Shown here: positions 34,336 through 43,643 of the stretch, in pieces
Layout: each line of letters opens with the position of its first letter
Numbering within the stretch: the first letter of the stretch is position 1
Source of the DNA: Paraburkholderia sp. BL9I2N2
Lineage (GTDB): Bacteria; Pseudomonadota; Gammaproteobacteria; Burkholderiales; Burkholderiaceae
Length of the DNA: 64,000 bases
Assembly: GCF_004339745.1 (NCBI RefSeq)
Contig: NZ_SMGP01000001.1
Span: 3,162,001-3,226,000, forward strand
Reading direction: 5' to 3'
The notes under the pieces: model-generated
Databases searched by the model: none
Seen by the model: the letters and a program-made list of their open reading frames with translations, nothing else
Told to the model about the DNA's origin: nothing
Made by a program: the position numbers and the translations under genes

Positions 34336-34668
34336 ATGGCTTGGTTTCTCTATCTGCTCGAATGCTCGGACGGCAGCGTCTACACAGGCATCGCCGTCGA
34401 TGTGCAGGCGCGCTTCGACAAACACGTGAGTGGCGAGGGCGCGCGTTATACGCGTTCGCGCAAGCCGGTGCAGGTGCTGGCGTCGTTCGAATTGACGGAT
34501 CGGTCAAGCGCGTCACGCGCGGAGTATTGGGTCAAGCGGCTGTCGCCGTCCGAAAAGCGTGCGCTTGCGGCGGGCATGCGCACGCTCGAATCGGTGATGC
34601 CTTTGCCTGAGCCCGAAACGATTGCCGACGACGAGCAAGCTCAAGAAGAGCAAACCAGCAAGTCCTGA
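34336..34668 (+). CDS. GIY-YIG domain protein (YhbQ/UPF0213-like)
   Basis: The 110-residue protein has the GIY-YIG core written as LYLLECSDGSVYTGIAVDVQARFDKHVSGEGARYTRSRKPV, followed by the conserved Glu region SRAEYWVKRLSPSEK. The UPF0213 family are small predicted nucleases with DNA or RNA cleavage activity reported for a few members. The acidic C-terminal tail (EPETIADDEQAQEEQTSKS) is an addition beyond the core. It starts 9 bp after the FemAB-like gene, so the two form an operon. Confidence 0.93.
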   Translation: MAWFLYLLECSDGSVYTGIAVDVQARFDKHVSGEGARYTRSRKPVQVLASFELTDRSSASRAEYWVKRLSPSEKRALAAGMRTLESVMPLPEPETIADDEQAQEEQTSKS

Positions 34669-34702
34669 TGCTTGAGCTTCGTGCCGACTTGCACCGCCTT
34701 GG

Positions 34703-36799
34703 CTATCCCCTAGCCTCGCGCATCCGCTCGTTGAGCAGCCGATGCATCAGCGCAAGCTCGCCCACCGCATCGGCTTCCAGTGAGGTCAGCCCGTCTCGCG
34801 CGGGAAGCGCGAGACGCACCGGCCGCAAATTTCGACTCAACGCGGTGTCGATGTCCGCGCTCACGGTCGCGACCCACGCGCCGAGTTCATCGTGCATGTC
34901 GCGCCGGTTCGTACTCAGGCGCAGTTGCGTCGCGGTGCCGGCCATTCTTCGCAACACGCTCAGCACCGTCAGCGTGACGGTATCGACCATCGAGTCCTCG
35001 AGTTTTTCAAGGCGCATCCGGCCAATGGCTTCCTCCGCGTTATTGCTGCCCAGACCCGCTGCGCGGCGCAAGCGCTCCATGTCCTTCTCGCTGCGGCGAG
35101 GCGATTCCAGCGCGGCCCTCAGATAGGCGAGATTGGCGCGCACCGCCTCGGCCAGATACGCGCGATAGTCGATCTTTTCGCGCGTCGGCCAGAGATAGAA
35201 CGTGGCCAGCAGCGCCAACACGCAGCCGAGCACGTTGTTGCCGAGCCGCGTGAGCGCATAGGCGAATTCGCTCGCGCCCGGCGTCGCGAAGTCGGCCACC
35301 AGCACGAAGGTCGGCGTAAGGAACAGCACGAAGAGGCTGTAGCTGACGGGACGCAGCGCCATGGTCGCCATCACCAGCGGAAACACCGCGAGCGAAATGC
35401 CGAGCGGCGAATGGATCGCGTAACCAATACCCGCCGCCAGCACGCCGCCGACGATGCTGCCCGCCGCCCGCTCGATACTGCGCGGCCAGGTCGCGGCAAT
35501 CGACGGTTGCAAGATCAGCAGCGTCGCCATGGTGGCCCAGTAGCCGAACGGCAGACCGAGCGCGCGGATCACGAGAAAGCCCGTGGTGGTCGTCACGCCG
35601 ACGCGCGCCGCATGCCGCAAGCCAACAGATTCGACAGACAGGTTGGCCTTGAGCGTCGACCAGGTTCGCGTGAAGAGCCGCGCGGCGCCGTCGCGCCAGC
35701 CTTCGGGCTGCGCATGCACCGGCGTGAAGTCGACCAGTTCGAAGTCGGACTTCAGCTTCACGGGTTCCATCAAGGCGGTTTCGAGCCGCCGCGCAAAACG
35801 CCGCAAGCGAAGTTGCAAATCGGCGAGACGCGCCCACTGTGCGTCGTTGGCGGCCGCGCCGATGCCGCGCAGCACGTCGCCCATGACTGTCAGCAGGCGG
35901 GCCGCGCGTTTCGCGCGCCATGCGTCGTCGGGGACTCGTTCACATGCACCGGAGACGGCGATCAGGTACGCGAACAACGCTTCGCCGTCAGTCAGCAAGC
36001 CAAGCAGCGTGTCGTAGGTTTCACGGCCGCCAGTTCTCGACGCGGGCACGCGCGCCAGCACTTTGCGCGAGCGCTCCAGCGCGGCGCGGGCATCGGCGCG
36101 AAATTTCGCGGCATGCGTGGCCCACTCGCCGCGTGCCGCGCGCCGTTCGAGCAGGCGGGCGCTGTCCAGTGCGATATCGGCGAGCCGCAGGTACACGGCG
36201 CGCAGCGTCGAGCGGCTCGTGCCAAACGGATGAATGCGCCAGACCGTCAGGCTCAGCGCCACGGCAAACAGACATCCGACCAGATAGATGCCGAGAAACG
36301 CCATGCCTTGCCGAACACTGTGCATCGGCCGGTCGACCATCACGACGCATGCGGTCGCCGCGAGAATCGTCACCTGCGAAGTGGCCGCGCCCCAGATCCT
36401 GCCGAACGCGCCGAGTGTCGTAAATACCAGCACCGCGAGCGCGGCGAACACGGCTCCAGCGCCGGAAGCGTAAGCCGTCAGGCCACCGCACAGCGTGGAC
36501 AGCACCGCGAAGCCCATCATCGACGCAAAGCGTGCGCGGTTTGAGCCGGCCGCGTCGGCGAGGCAGGTCCAGAAGGCGCCGATCGCGGCCCACGCGAAGG
36601 CCGGTTCGTGCAGCACGTTACCGAGCGCGAGCATGGCCGTCGACGCGCACGCCGCCCTCAAGCCTTCGGACAGACTGGCTTCGCTCGTCGAAAACGACAC
36701 CATCCATACCGGCCGCTTGCGGTAGATCGCGCTGACGACGGCATACAGCCAGTTCGACCAGCGTTGCGAAGACGACGGGTTGGACTTGCGATTCAACAT
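34703..36799 (-). CDS. FUSC-family inner-membrane protein (YccS/AaeB-like)
   Basis: The 698-residue protein has two blocks of about five to six transmembrane helices separated by a cytoplasmic helical region (residues about 190-370), the FUSC arrangement. Visible segments are AACASTAMLALGNVLHEPAFAWAAIGAFWTCLAD at the N-terminus and the second-block FLVIRALGLPFGYWATMATLLILQPSIAATWPRSIERAAGSIVGGVLAAG, which is the PF13515 signature. FUSC proteins include aromatic-acid efflux pump AaeB; substrate is unknown here and no periplasmic adaptor gene is adjacent. ATG 36799 is the most reasonable start, with GGAG about 11 nt upstream. Confidence 0.9.
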   Translation of the reverse strand: MLNRKSNPSSSQRWSNWLYAVVSAIYRKRPVWMVSFSTSEASLSEGLRAACASTAMLALGNVLHEPAFAWAAIGAFWTCLADAAGSNRARFASMMGFAVLSTLCGGLTAYASGAGAVFAALAVLVFTTLGAFGRIWGAATSQVTILAATACVVMVDRPMHSVRQGMAFLGIYLVGCLFAVALSLTVWRIHPFGTSRSTLRAVYLRLADIALDSARLLERRAARGEWATHAAKFRADARAALERSRKVLARVPASRTGGRETYDTLLGLLTDGEALFAYLIAVSGACERVPDDAWRAKRAARLLTVMGDVLRGIGAAANDAQWARLADLQLRLRRFARRLETALMEPVKLKSDFELVDFTPVHAQPEGWRDGAARLFTRTWSTLKANLSVESVGLRHAARVGVTTTTGFLVIRALGLPFGYWATMATLLILQPSIAATWPRSIERAAGSIVGGVLAAGIGYAIHSPLGISLAVFPLVMATMALRPVSYSLFVLFLTPTFVLVADFATPGASEFAYALTRLGNNVLGCVLALLATFYLWPTREKIDYRAYLAEAVRANLAYLRAALESPRRSEKDMERLRRAAGLGSNNAEEAIGRMRLEKLEDSMVDTVTLTVLSVLRRMAGTATQLRLSTNRRDMHDELGAWVATVSADIDTALSRNLRPVRLALPARDGLTSLEADAVGELALMHRLLNERMREARG

Positions 36800-36932
36800 C
36801 CGAACGGTGTGCTCCAAGGAAACGCGGAATGGCGCTGCGTCAGCGCATCGTGCTAGCCAGCGGCAGGCAGGCGCATGCGCATGCGGATGCATGCACGCGA
36901 CTAATCATAAGGGTTTACGCCTAGATATAAAA

Positions 36933-37031
36933 ATGGCTTCGGTTCATCCTCTCGATGCACTGTGGCTATGCATCCACACTCAAGACCAGGCGGCGCGCGA
37001 CGGCCTCGTGTTTCGACGGTCCATGAAATAA
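36933..37031 (+). CDS. Possible small open reading frame (32 aa) ahead of a hairpin
   Basis: ATG 36933 to TAA 37031 encodes a 32-residue peptide beginning MASVHPLDALWLCIHTQ. The stop codon directly abuts a terminator-like hairpin. A TAGATATAAAA element ends 2 nt before the ATG and no Shine-Dalgarno site is present, so if expressed it might be leaderless. It may equally be a small RNA or nothing. Confidence 0.25.
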   Translation: MASVHPLDALWLCIHTQDQAARDGLVFRRSMK

Positions 37032-37060
37032 CCGCGCGGCCTTTGCAGGCTCGCGCGGCT
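37032..37060 (+). terminator. Terminator-like hairpin
   Basis: CCGCGCGGCCT-TTGC-AGGC(T)CGCGCGG gives an 11-bp stem with one bulged T, followed by CTTTCTGTCTG. The T-tract is imperfect. Confidence 0.5.
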
Positions 37061-37237
37061 TTCTGTCTGTCCGGAACGCCGCCAAAGTCTTGCCGGTGCA
37101 GCGGTACCCGACCCTCTCTTACGGCGAAGCCGATGCCATGGGGTCCGGTCTCAACCCTGCGCTCAGCGGTTTCGTAGCATTGGCCTTCGCTTTGGCGGTC
37201 AAAGTCGTTCCAATGTCGGTTCTAGCCTTTGCAGCCG

Positions 37238-38224
37238 TTAGTCTTCATAGCGCCGTACCGACAAACGGTACGTAATGGTCCGCGGCACTCCTGCTTTGAA
37301 GACCATTCCGGTGCGGGCGGCGAGCGGATGATTGGCAGGCGGCATCGCCACCCGGCTGAGGTCAAAGAAGCTGTTGGCCGGTTCCACCCCTAAAGCGAAG
37401 TGTCGCCCTGACCAGGGTTCGTGTGTACGCCCACCGTTGCTAATCCAAAGCAACGCATCGGGAAGCTCTTCCGCATTCCAGTCGAGAGATACATCGGCGT
37501 GCTGCTCCGGATACCGCAACACAAACGGCGGCTTACATTCTGAGATTTGCAACAATTCCTCGGTTGTTTCGGGCAACGGCAGGCGGGTCACGTCCATCAG
37601 CCCTTGCGTGGTCGGAATTTCCTTCAGGGTCGAGATGGTACTGTTCGGCAGAATTCGCGAGACGCCGGGCTCTGGTGGAACCGGGTAGCTGTAGATGGCC
37701 TGATACTCGCAAGCGAGGATTTCAACGCCTCCCACTGGAACAGCAAAAGTTGGATGAAGGGCGAACGGCAAATTCACGTCACGACGTGCATGGACCGTAA
37801 GTGAGACGACCAGCGCGGGTGCGTCAGGCTCAACTTCAATCTTGCGCTCAAGCCTCTCAATCTCGCTGTCAGAGGGGTAGGCAATTTGAAGCGTGAGCAT
37901 GCGGTCGCTTTGCTCCACCAGTTGCCACATGTGATTCGCGCCATACCCGTGAGCCCAGTCATCATCGGCGTCACGAATCCGGAAATCGGGCGGCAAGCCC
38001 GTAGGTACGTCGACCATTCCGAACGGAAGGCAAGGCCATTCCCCGCGCAACGCGCGCATAAGTCCAGGTCGGTGCACATCATCCTCCCAGGGAGCAACGT
38101 GCAGCGGAGAGACAGAACGTCCGCCTCCAAGGTCAAAGCGCACCGGCGCAAGCATTCCACCAAGTGCTTGAACCTCCGCCTCGCCGTGTTCCCATTTCAA
38201 CGTCCAGCGCTTGATTGATTCCAT
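37238..38224 (-). CDS. Aldose 1-epimerase-like (galactose mutarotase fold) protein
   Basis: The 328-residue cytoplasmic protein has a galactose-mutarotase-like beta-sandwich pattern. HPTFAVPVGGVEIL supplies a candidate catalytic His and FALGVEPANSFFD a candidate catalytic Glu. It likely interconverts sugar anomers or binds a sugar for the pathway. It is the last gene of the minus-strand sugar operon that begins with the binding protein at 44636. Sequence similarity to classical GalM is low, so substrate is unknown. No terminator is obvious after its stop. Confidence 0.75.
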   Translation of the reverse strand: MESIKRWTLKWEHGEAEVQALGGMLAPVRFDLGGGRSVSPLHVAPWEDDVHRPGLMRALRGEWPCLPFGMVDVPTGLPPDFRIRDADDDWAHGYGANHMWQLVEQSDRMLTLQIAYPSDSEIERLERKIEVEPDAPALVVSLTVHARRDVNLPFALHPTFAVPVGGVEILACEYQAIYSYPVPPEPGVSRILPNSTISTLKEIPTTQGLMDVTRLPLPETTEELLQISECKPPFVLRYPEQHADVSLDWNAEELPDALLWISNGGRTHEPWSGRHFALGVEPANSFFDLSRVAMPPANHPLAARTGMVFKAGVPRTITYRLSVRRYED

Positions 38225-38324
38225 CGCGAAGTTTTATCAATGATCAACTGGAAATCCAAAGATACTCGAGGAAGGCAACGCATGGTGCATCGCTTCGTGG
38301 GGTGCCAGAACCCATGAATTTGCC

Positions 38325-38951
38325 TTACGATGACCACTGGAATTGAACATCGGCTCGCTCTCTAGTTAAATCAATCAAGGTCGCGTTCACTTCGTCAGTT
38401 TTCTGAACCCATTGTTCTGCTGCAGCCTGGTCCCGGCCGAAACCAATATGCCGAGTAACAAGACGCTGCCGTCGCAGGTCCGGGTCGACGTTGACATACC
38501 AGACTTCGTCAAGCAATGGTCGCGCAGCTTTCCAATGGCCGTGCTCGAGAAGAAGGTAATTCCCTTCAGTGATTACAAGCGGCATATCAGGCGCCACAGG
38601 GATTGCGCCGGCGATGGGTTCTTCAATTTCCCGGCGAAACGTGGGAGCGTAGATTGTTTCGTCGTGACGCTGCTCACGCAGGCGCCTCAGAAGTGCAATA
38701 TACCCCGCACTGTCAAATGTATCTTCCGCACCTTTGCGGGATGCGCGACCGAGCCGCGCGAGTTCGATATTCGCAAGATGAAACCCGTCCATCGGCACAA
38801 CCACTGCCTTTCCGGGAAAAGCATCAAGGATTGCTTGAGCCAGTGTTGATTTGCCAGCACCCGGCGCGCCAACCAAACCGAGGATGTAGCGCCGCCCGTC
38901 AGAAACTAACTGGTGGAGGCGACCGAGATAGCGGTCTTCAATCGTCGACAT
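38325..38951 (-). CDS. Nucleoside/sugar kinase, P-loop (FrcK/uridine-kinase-like)
   Basis: The 208-residue protein has Walker A GLVGAPGAGKSTLAQ at about residue 30 and the uridine-kinase-family PMDGFHL motif (VVVPMDGFHLANIELARLG). It also has RRKGAEDTFD (RKGAPDTFD in relatives), YAPTFRREIEEPI and ITEGNYLLLEHGHW. FrcK-like members are found in fructose/ribose ABC transport operons such as frcBCAK in rhizobia, where their role is accessory, possibly sugar phosphorylation. That context is repeated here. ATG 38951 is chosen by family length; the frame is open to 39038. Confidence 0.85.
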   Translation of the reverse strand: MSTIEDRYLGRLHQLVSDGRRYILGLVGAPGAGKSTLAQAILDAFPGKAVVVPMDGFHLANIELARLGRASRKGAEDTFDSAGYIALLRRLREQRHDETIYAPTFRREIEEPIAGAIPVAPDMPLVITEGNYLLLEHGHWKAARPLLDEVWYVNVDPDLRRQRLVTRHIGFGRDQAAAEQWVQKTDEVNATLIDLTRERADVQFQWSS

Positions 38952-39058
38952 AATCCAGCGTACTCCAAAAAAGTGGCGGTCGGCGAGAACTCTTCTTATC
39001 CTCGCCAAAGCCCGATTGCCGAGCCATTGTCGCGACACTTACTTCACCCGCCAGGTGT

Positions 39059-39934
39059 CTAGTGGTGCGTTTTTGCTTTTGCGGCGGCGTTGATGCCACC
39101 AGCGATGAACTCCCGCGCATGTTTGGCCAAGTCCATACCGTCGTCCCACAGGTTGCGCCAGATTGCCAACGCATTCGACAACTGCTCGTTGACGACCGTC
39201 GAGGAGAAGCTCTCAAAAGTTACGACGCCCTTGTAGTCAATCATGGCGAGTGCGTGGAAGAACTGAGAGAAATCGATCGTCCCCGACCCGAGGTACCCGC
39301 GATTGCTTTCCCCGATATGAACGTAGCCAAGACGCTTGCCACATTGCAGAACCGGCTGCATGAAATCGGATTCCTCAATGTTCATGTGATACGTATCGAG
39401 GTGAACGACAACATTGGGCGCATCGACCTCGTCAATCATGGCAAGCGCCTGCGAAGCGGTGTTCAGCAAATTGCTCTCGTAGCGATTTACCACTTCAAGC
39501 CCAAGCGTCACGTTCTTCTTCAACGCGAAATCAGCAATGCGCTTGAGCGAATCAATCGCATTACGACGGCCTTGCTTGGTAACCGGTGCGTTGTATTTCC
39601 CCATCGCACCATAAAGAATCCCGCCGAAGTAGCCGCCACCCAGCTCTGCCGTGACGCTGATACCTTCCTCCAGCATCGAAACCCCGCGTGCGACCGTAGC
39701 AGAATCCTCGCTGGACACGTCCGCATCAAAGGTGAGACCGCGCGAGCAACCGATATCCAACTCATGCTCTTGCAGCAAATCCCGCGTGAGCGCCAGGTCC
39801 ATGACCTTCGGACCATGCAACGACAGTTCAGCCAGGTCGAAACCAGCAGCTTTGGTCTGGCTCAAGACTTTGCGAGTCGATTCGGGGGTGAGGTCGCCAG
39901 CCCATACCAGTGCGTGTACGCCAAGCTTATTCAT
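39059..39934 (-). CDS. Sugar-phosphate isomerase/epimerase (D-tagatose 3-epimerase-like TIM barrel)
   Basis: The 291-residue AP-endonuclease-2-type TIM barrel has metal-site candidates in LGLEVVNRYESNLLNT (Glu), VVVHLDTYHMNIEE (Asp/His), GYVHIGESNRGYLGSG (His) and VTFESFSS (Glu). This is the four-ligand Mn2+ site typical of ketose 3-epimerases. It probably interconverts ketoses such as psicose/fructose or tagatose/sorbose. Its ATG overlaps the end of the upstream permease gene by 4 nt, so it is part of the transport operon and most likely acts on the imported sugar. Confidence 0.9.
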   Translation of the reverse strand: MNKLGVHALVWAGDLTPESTRKVLSQTKAAGFDLAELSLHGPKVMDLALTRDLLQEHELDIGCSRGLTFDADVSSEDSATVARGVSMLEEGISVTAELGGGYFGGILYGAMGKYNAPVTKQGRRNAIDSLKRIADFALKKNVTLGLEVVNRYESNLLNTASQALAMIDEVDAPNVVVHLDTYHMNIEESDFMQPVLQCGKRLGYVHIGESNRGYLGSGTIDFSQFFHALAMIDYKGVVTFESFSSTVVNEQLSNALAIWRNLWDDGMDLAKHAREFIAGGINAAAKAKTHH

Positions 39935-40956
39935 TGTGTAACTCCTTCAGATGCGGTCACGCGCCTGCGGACCAAAGTTTTCGAAATGCCCTTCGCCCAT
40001 GCCCAACGGAAGAGCATCACAGCAAGCAAGAACACGCCCCACAGCGCAGTCGCCAGGTGTTGGTTGGCACCGAGCAAATTGAGGCCAGAAGCGATAACCT
40101 GCAGAATCACAAGTGCAATCACGACCGGTACCACGCGACCAAACCCGCCGAATGGGTCCACGCGACCCAAGAAGCACGCAAGCACGGAGATGAGTAGAAA
40201 GGCCTCGCCATGGCCAACGCGAACCGAGTTGAACTGGGCCGCCATCACCACGCCAGCGACGCCGCACATCAGCCCCGACAGCATGTAGATTCGGGTGACG
40301 GCGCGTGTCGTCGCGATGCCGGAATATCGCGTTGCTTCCAGATTCGAACCAATCATGCGTGTGGCGAAGCCTAGCCGCGACCGTGTCATGACAACGTGCC
40401 AAATTAACGCGCAGCCGAGAAAAATCAGGAGGGGAATCGGTACGCCGAGGAAGACCCCGTTGCCCATTTCGCGCACAAACGGCGGGAACCCGGAGATGTC
40501 GCCGCCACGAGTGAGGAACTCCCCCAATCCGCGCAAGAAAATCATCATCGACAAGGACACGAGGATGGGGCTTGCTCCCGTACGCGCAATGACGGCGCCC
40601 ATCACCCAACCGGCGGCGGCGCCTGTGGCCAACGCGGCAGCGATGCCGAGGATGACGGCTAAAGCGCCGGCGTCCGCTCCGCCGTACGTACGAAGCACCC
40701 ACGCCATGGCCAACCCCGAAATGTTCGCAGTGAAAGTCACCGAGAGATTGAAGCCGCCGGAAATCAAAGGCATCAGCATGGCCAGCGTAAAGAACCCGAG
40801 CTCCGGTAACTGGAACGCTACCGACACGAATGTGCTCGCCGAGAAAAAGCGGTCAGATGCGAAGCTCAGGACAGCGACGACCAGGATGAGAAATCCAAGC
40901 AACCCGGCGACGTCTGCCGGTACGAGCGGCGCGCGTTGAGATGAGGACATTTTCAT
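39931..40956 (-). CDS. Sugar ABC transporter permease (RbsC/FrcC type), second copy
   Basis: The 341-residue inner-membrane permease of the carbohydrate-2 family has about 8-10 transmembrane helices, GFFTLAMLMPLISGGFNLSVTFTANISGLAMA, and TRSRLGFATRMIGSNLEATRYSGI (the conserved cytoplasmic loop before the C-terminal helices). It forms a heteromeric channel with the adjacent permease at 40953. Both junctions are 4-bp ATGA overlaps, giving translational coupling through three genes. Confidence 0.93.
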   Translation of the reverse strand: MKMSSSQRAPLVPADVAGLLGFLILVVAVLSFASDRFFSASTFVSVAFQLPELGFFTLAMLMPLISGGFNLSVTFTANISGLAMAWVLRTYGGADAGALAVILGIAAALATGAAAGWVMGAVIARTGASPILVSLSMMIFLRGLGEFLTRGGDISGFPPFVREMGNGVFLGVPIPLLIFLGCALIWHVVMTRSRLGFATRMIGSNLEATRYSGIATTRAVTRIYMLSGLMCGVAGVVMAAQFNSVRVGHGEAFLLISVLACFLGRVDPFGGFGRVVPVVIALVILQVIASGLNLLGANQHLATALWGVFLLAVMLFRWAWAKGISKTLVRRRVTASEGVTQ

Positions 40957-41966
40957 GACGAGGCCTTTACGCTTTGTGACGTGAATCGCGCTCCGACGAG
41001 CTTGGCGAAGCCGCCGCTCGACAAGGTAATGGCGATGAGGATGATGGCTCCGATGATCATCTTGAACGCGTACGGCGAGATGCCGAGCAAGTTCAGGCCG
41101 TTGGCGGTGATAGCGGTCAGGAGGATGCCGAGGATGGCGCCGAGAATCGTGCCGCGGCCGCCGCCCAACCTTGCACCACCGAGCACTACGGCAGCGAGCA
41201 CATCCAATTCGCGGCCGTAAAATGCATTCGGAACGACTTCCTGCACGTAGTGGGCTTGCATGAGTCCGGCAATGCCGGCCATCATGCCGAGCCATCCAAA
41301 GGCGATGTAATGCATCGCACCTATGTTGACCCCCACGCGTCGCGCCGCCTCGGGGTTGTCGCCCATTGCGTAGAGCTGTCGACCGGTTGTCGTGCGCCGC
41401 AGCAGAAACCATGTTGCTATGACCATGACGACCATCACGGCCACAGGCAGTGCGAGATTCGCATTGCCACTCGCGGTGTTGAAATGGATGAGGGAAACTC
41501 TGTCCGTCCACCAGTCCGGCAGGTCGTAGATAGAGACCCCGCCCGTGAGAAACATCAACCCGCCGAAGAACACATTGAACGTGGCAATCGTCACCACAAT
41601 TGAAACAATGCGAAATCTGTAGATAATCGTGGCGTTGATTGAGCCAAGCAGAAATCCAAAAAACGCGGACACAATGAAGCCGAGAGCCCAGTTACCACCA
41701 CCGAGTCGCATCACGGTCAACGCAGTGAGGTACTGAACCACCGATGCACCGACGGCGAATGAGATATCAATGCCACCAGCAATCAAGACGACCAATAGCC
41801 CGACTGCGAAAATGATGTTGACGGAACTCTGGTTGAGCAGGTCGAACAGATTGGGAAGAGTAAGGAATGTCGAGGTTGAAAGGCTGAGGCCAATCACCAT
41901 GATGGCGATTACGAGAATCAGGAGGGCCTCGATCGAACCGATTCCGAGTTTGCGAAAATCAGGCAT
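40953..41966 (-). CDS. Sugar ABC transporter permease (RbsC/FrcC type), first copy
   Basis: The 337-residue inner-membrane protein has IIFAVGLLVVLIAGGIDISFAVGASVVQYLTA, the family motif that includes the GGIDIS sequence, and the loop TTTGRQLYAMGDNPEAARRVGVNI. Its C-terminal part is LGGGRGTILGAILGILLTAITANGLNLLGISPYAFKMIIGAIIL. It starts 8 bp inside the ATPase gene end and overlaps the next permease start, as expected of a tightly packed operon. Confidence 0.94.
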   Translation of the reverse strand: MPDFRKLGIGSIEALLILVIAIMVIGLSLSTSTFLTLPNLFDLLNQSSVNIIFAVGLLVVLIAGGIDISFAVGASVVQYLTALTVMRLGGGNWALGFIVSAFFGFLLGSINATIIYRFRIVSIVVTIATFNVFFGGLMFLTGGVSIYDLPDWWTDRVSLIHFNTASGNANLALPVAVMVVMVIATWFLLRRTTTGRQLYAMGDNPEAARRVGVNIGAMHYIAFGWLGMMAGIAGLMQAHYVQEVVPNAFYGRELDVLAAVVLGGARLGGGRGTILGAILGILLTAITANGLNLLGISPYAFKMIIGAIILIAITLSSGGFAKLVGARFTSQSVKASS

Positions 41967-43527
41967 GGACGTCTCGCTCGATTTGTTCCATCGTTGTCAT
42001 TCCCGGCACGTACTCTTTAACAATGCGGCCGTCGCGCATATGCAGAATTCGGTCGGAGTTGAAATAGACCTCCGGAATTTCGTCCGATATCAGCAAGATG
42101 GCCATACCCTCAGCAGCGAGCTTGTGAATGATGGCGAAGATGCCGGCACGGGCGCCGACATCGACGCCGACGGTGGGCGAATCCAGAATAAGGAGCTTCG
42201 GGTTTGTGGCCAGCCACTTGGCGAGCACGATGCGCTGCTGGTTGCCGCCCGACAGTGTGGAGACCGCATCGTCCGGCTTTCCAATCTTCACGGCCAGTTG
42301 TTGAATCCAGTCTTGAATCAGCGCGTTTCTTTTTTTCGCAGCAATGAGATGGGTGCCATCCAGAAGGTTGTCCAACACCGCCGCGACCGTGTTGTCTCCG
42401 ATTGATTGCGGCTGGACAAGGCCGAGTTGGAGTCGGTCTTCAGACACGTAGGCTATCCCTGCCTGGATAGCATCACGATTTGTGCGCAGCGAAATGTCTT
42501 TTCCGTCGAGCTGGATGAAACCCGCACCTGGGCGCGTCATTCCGAAAAGCGACAATGCAACTTCCGTTCTTCCTGCGCCAAGGCGTCCCGTCATGCCAAG
42601 AATCTCGCCTCGTCGCACTTTGAACGACACGTCATGGTATTGACGGGCTCGCGATAACCCCTGTACCTCCAGCACAACCGGCGCTTTCGTCAGGTCTGTC
42701 GTGCGTACTTCATAGTCGAAAGTTCGGCCCGTCATCAATTCCGTGAGGCGGGTTTGCGTCATCCCTTCGGTGGGAAAGGTGCCGACGTACTGTCCATCGC
42801 GGAAAACGGTCACGCGGGTGCAGACGTCCAGCACTTCAGCGAGCCGATGGCTGACGAACACCACGGCAATTCCGTCCGCAGAAAGTCGCCGGACAATTTT
42901 CAGCAGAGCTTCGGTCTCAGCATGGCTGAGCGAGGCAGTCGGCTCGTCCATGAAGACAAGACGTGCGTCGCGAACAAGCGCTCTGGCGATTGCCACAACT
43001 TGGCGCTGGGCAATTGATAGCGAGCGAACAGAACGGTTGAGGTCGATGGATACTCCGAGCCGCTCGAGAATCCGGCGGGCCGCCTCCTTCATCTTTCCGT
43101 ATCTAACGACACGCGGACGAGACCCCAAGTTCTGCTCGAAAGCGATGTTTTCCGCGACGGTCATTTCGGGGAAAAGCGCCAGGTCTTGCCAGATGACCTG
43201 AATACCGAGGTCACGGGCCCTGGCCGGGTCGAGCCCTTCGATTGACTCACCGTCCATGAGCATCACTGCGCCAGGCTCCGGCTGATAGACCCCACTGATA
43301 ATCTTGATGATGGTGCTCTTGCCGCAGCCATTCTCGCCCGCAAGGCAGAGAACTTCTCCGGGCATGACGTCGAACTTCACGGCCCGCAGCGCCTTAACGC
43401 CACCGAAGATTTTGGAAATGTTCTCGAGCTTGAGCAGTGGCATGCAGTCGCCGTCGAGCGCGCCCGATGCCATGTGCGCATCACCTCGTTGAGAACGGTG
43501 GACGTTGATGGAAGCTGGTTGACTCAT
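41959..43527 (-). CDS. Sugar ABC transporter ATP-binding protein (duplicated, RbsA/MglA type)
   Basis: The 522-residue protein has two ABC modules. The first has Walker A GENGCGKST, degenerate signature SLSIAQRQVVAIARALV and Walker B LVFMDEPTASLS. The second has the degenerate Walker A GRLGAGRTEV usual for this family, signature LSGGNQQRIVLAKWL and LLILDSPTVGVDVGARAGI. It powers uptake of a monosaccharide. The first 30 residues are longer than usual. ATG at 43441 (MPLLKLENIS) would give the standard length, so the start is uncertain. Confidence 0.94.
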   Translation of the reverse strand: MSQPASINVHRSQRGDAHMASGALDGDCMPLLKLENISKIFGGVKALRAVKFDVMPGEVLCLAGENGCGKSTIIKIISGVYQPEPGAVMLMDGESIEGLDPARARDLGIQVIWQDLALFPEMTVAENIAFEQNLGSRPRVVRYGKMKEAARRILERLGVSIDLNRSVRSLSIAQRQVVAIARALVRDARLVFMDEPTASLSHAETEALLKIVRRLSADGIAVVFVSHRLAEVLDVCTRVTVFRDGQYVGTFPTEGMTQTRLTELMTGRTFDYEVRTTDLTKAPVVLEVQGLSRARQYHDVSFKVRRGEILGMTGRLGAGRTEVALSLFGMTRPGAGFIQLDGKDISLRTNRDAIQAGIAYVSEDRLQLGLVQPQSIGDNTVAAVLDNLLDGTHLIAAKKRNALIQDWIQQLAVKIGKPDDAVSTLSGGNQQRIVLAKWLATNPKLLILDSPTVGVDVGARAGIFAIIHKLAAEGMAILLISDEIPEVYFNSDRILHMRDGRIVKEYVPGMTTMEQIERDVHA

Positions 43528-43643
43528 GGAAACGCTCCGATGGTACTTGCACGCGACTGGCTGGCGACCAGATGTGTCGTACCGTTAACTTCCGGGTGAG
43601 CAGCGCTACAGCCGCGCTCACCCGTTCCCTAAAAGGATTGCGG

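Larger units (their letters stand above)
36800..37237 (+). other. Intergenic region at the core/accessory boundary
   Basis: It contains a possible 32-codon plus-strand reading frame (36933-37031) and the hairpin at 37032-37060. No other gene is seen. The annotation style changes from conserved core-type genes on the left to a catabolic cluster on the right at this point. Confidence 0.4.

Noticed and set aside
34892..36544. 550-codon plus-strand frame opposite the FUSC gene
   Set aside because: Antisense shadow, low-complexity Arg/Gln/His composition.
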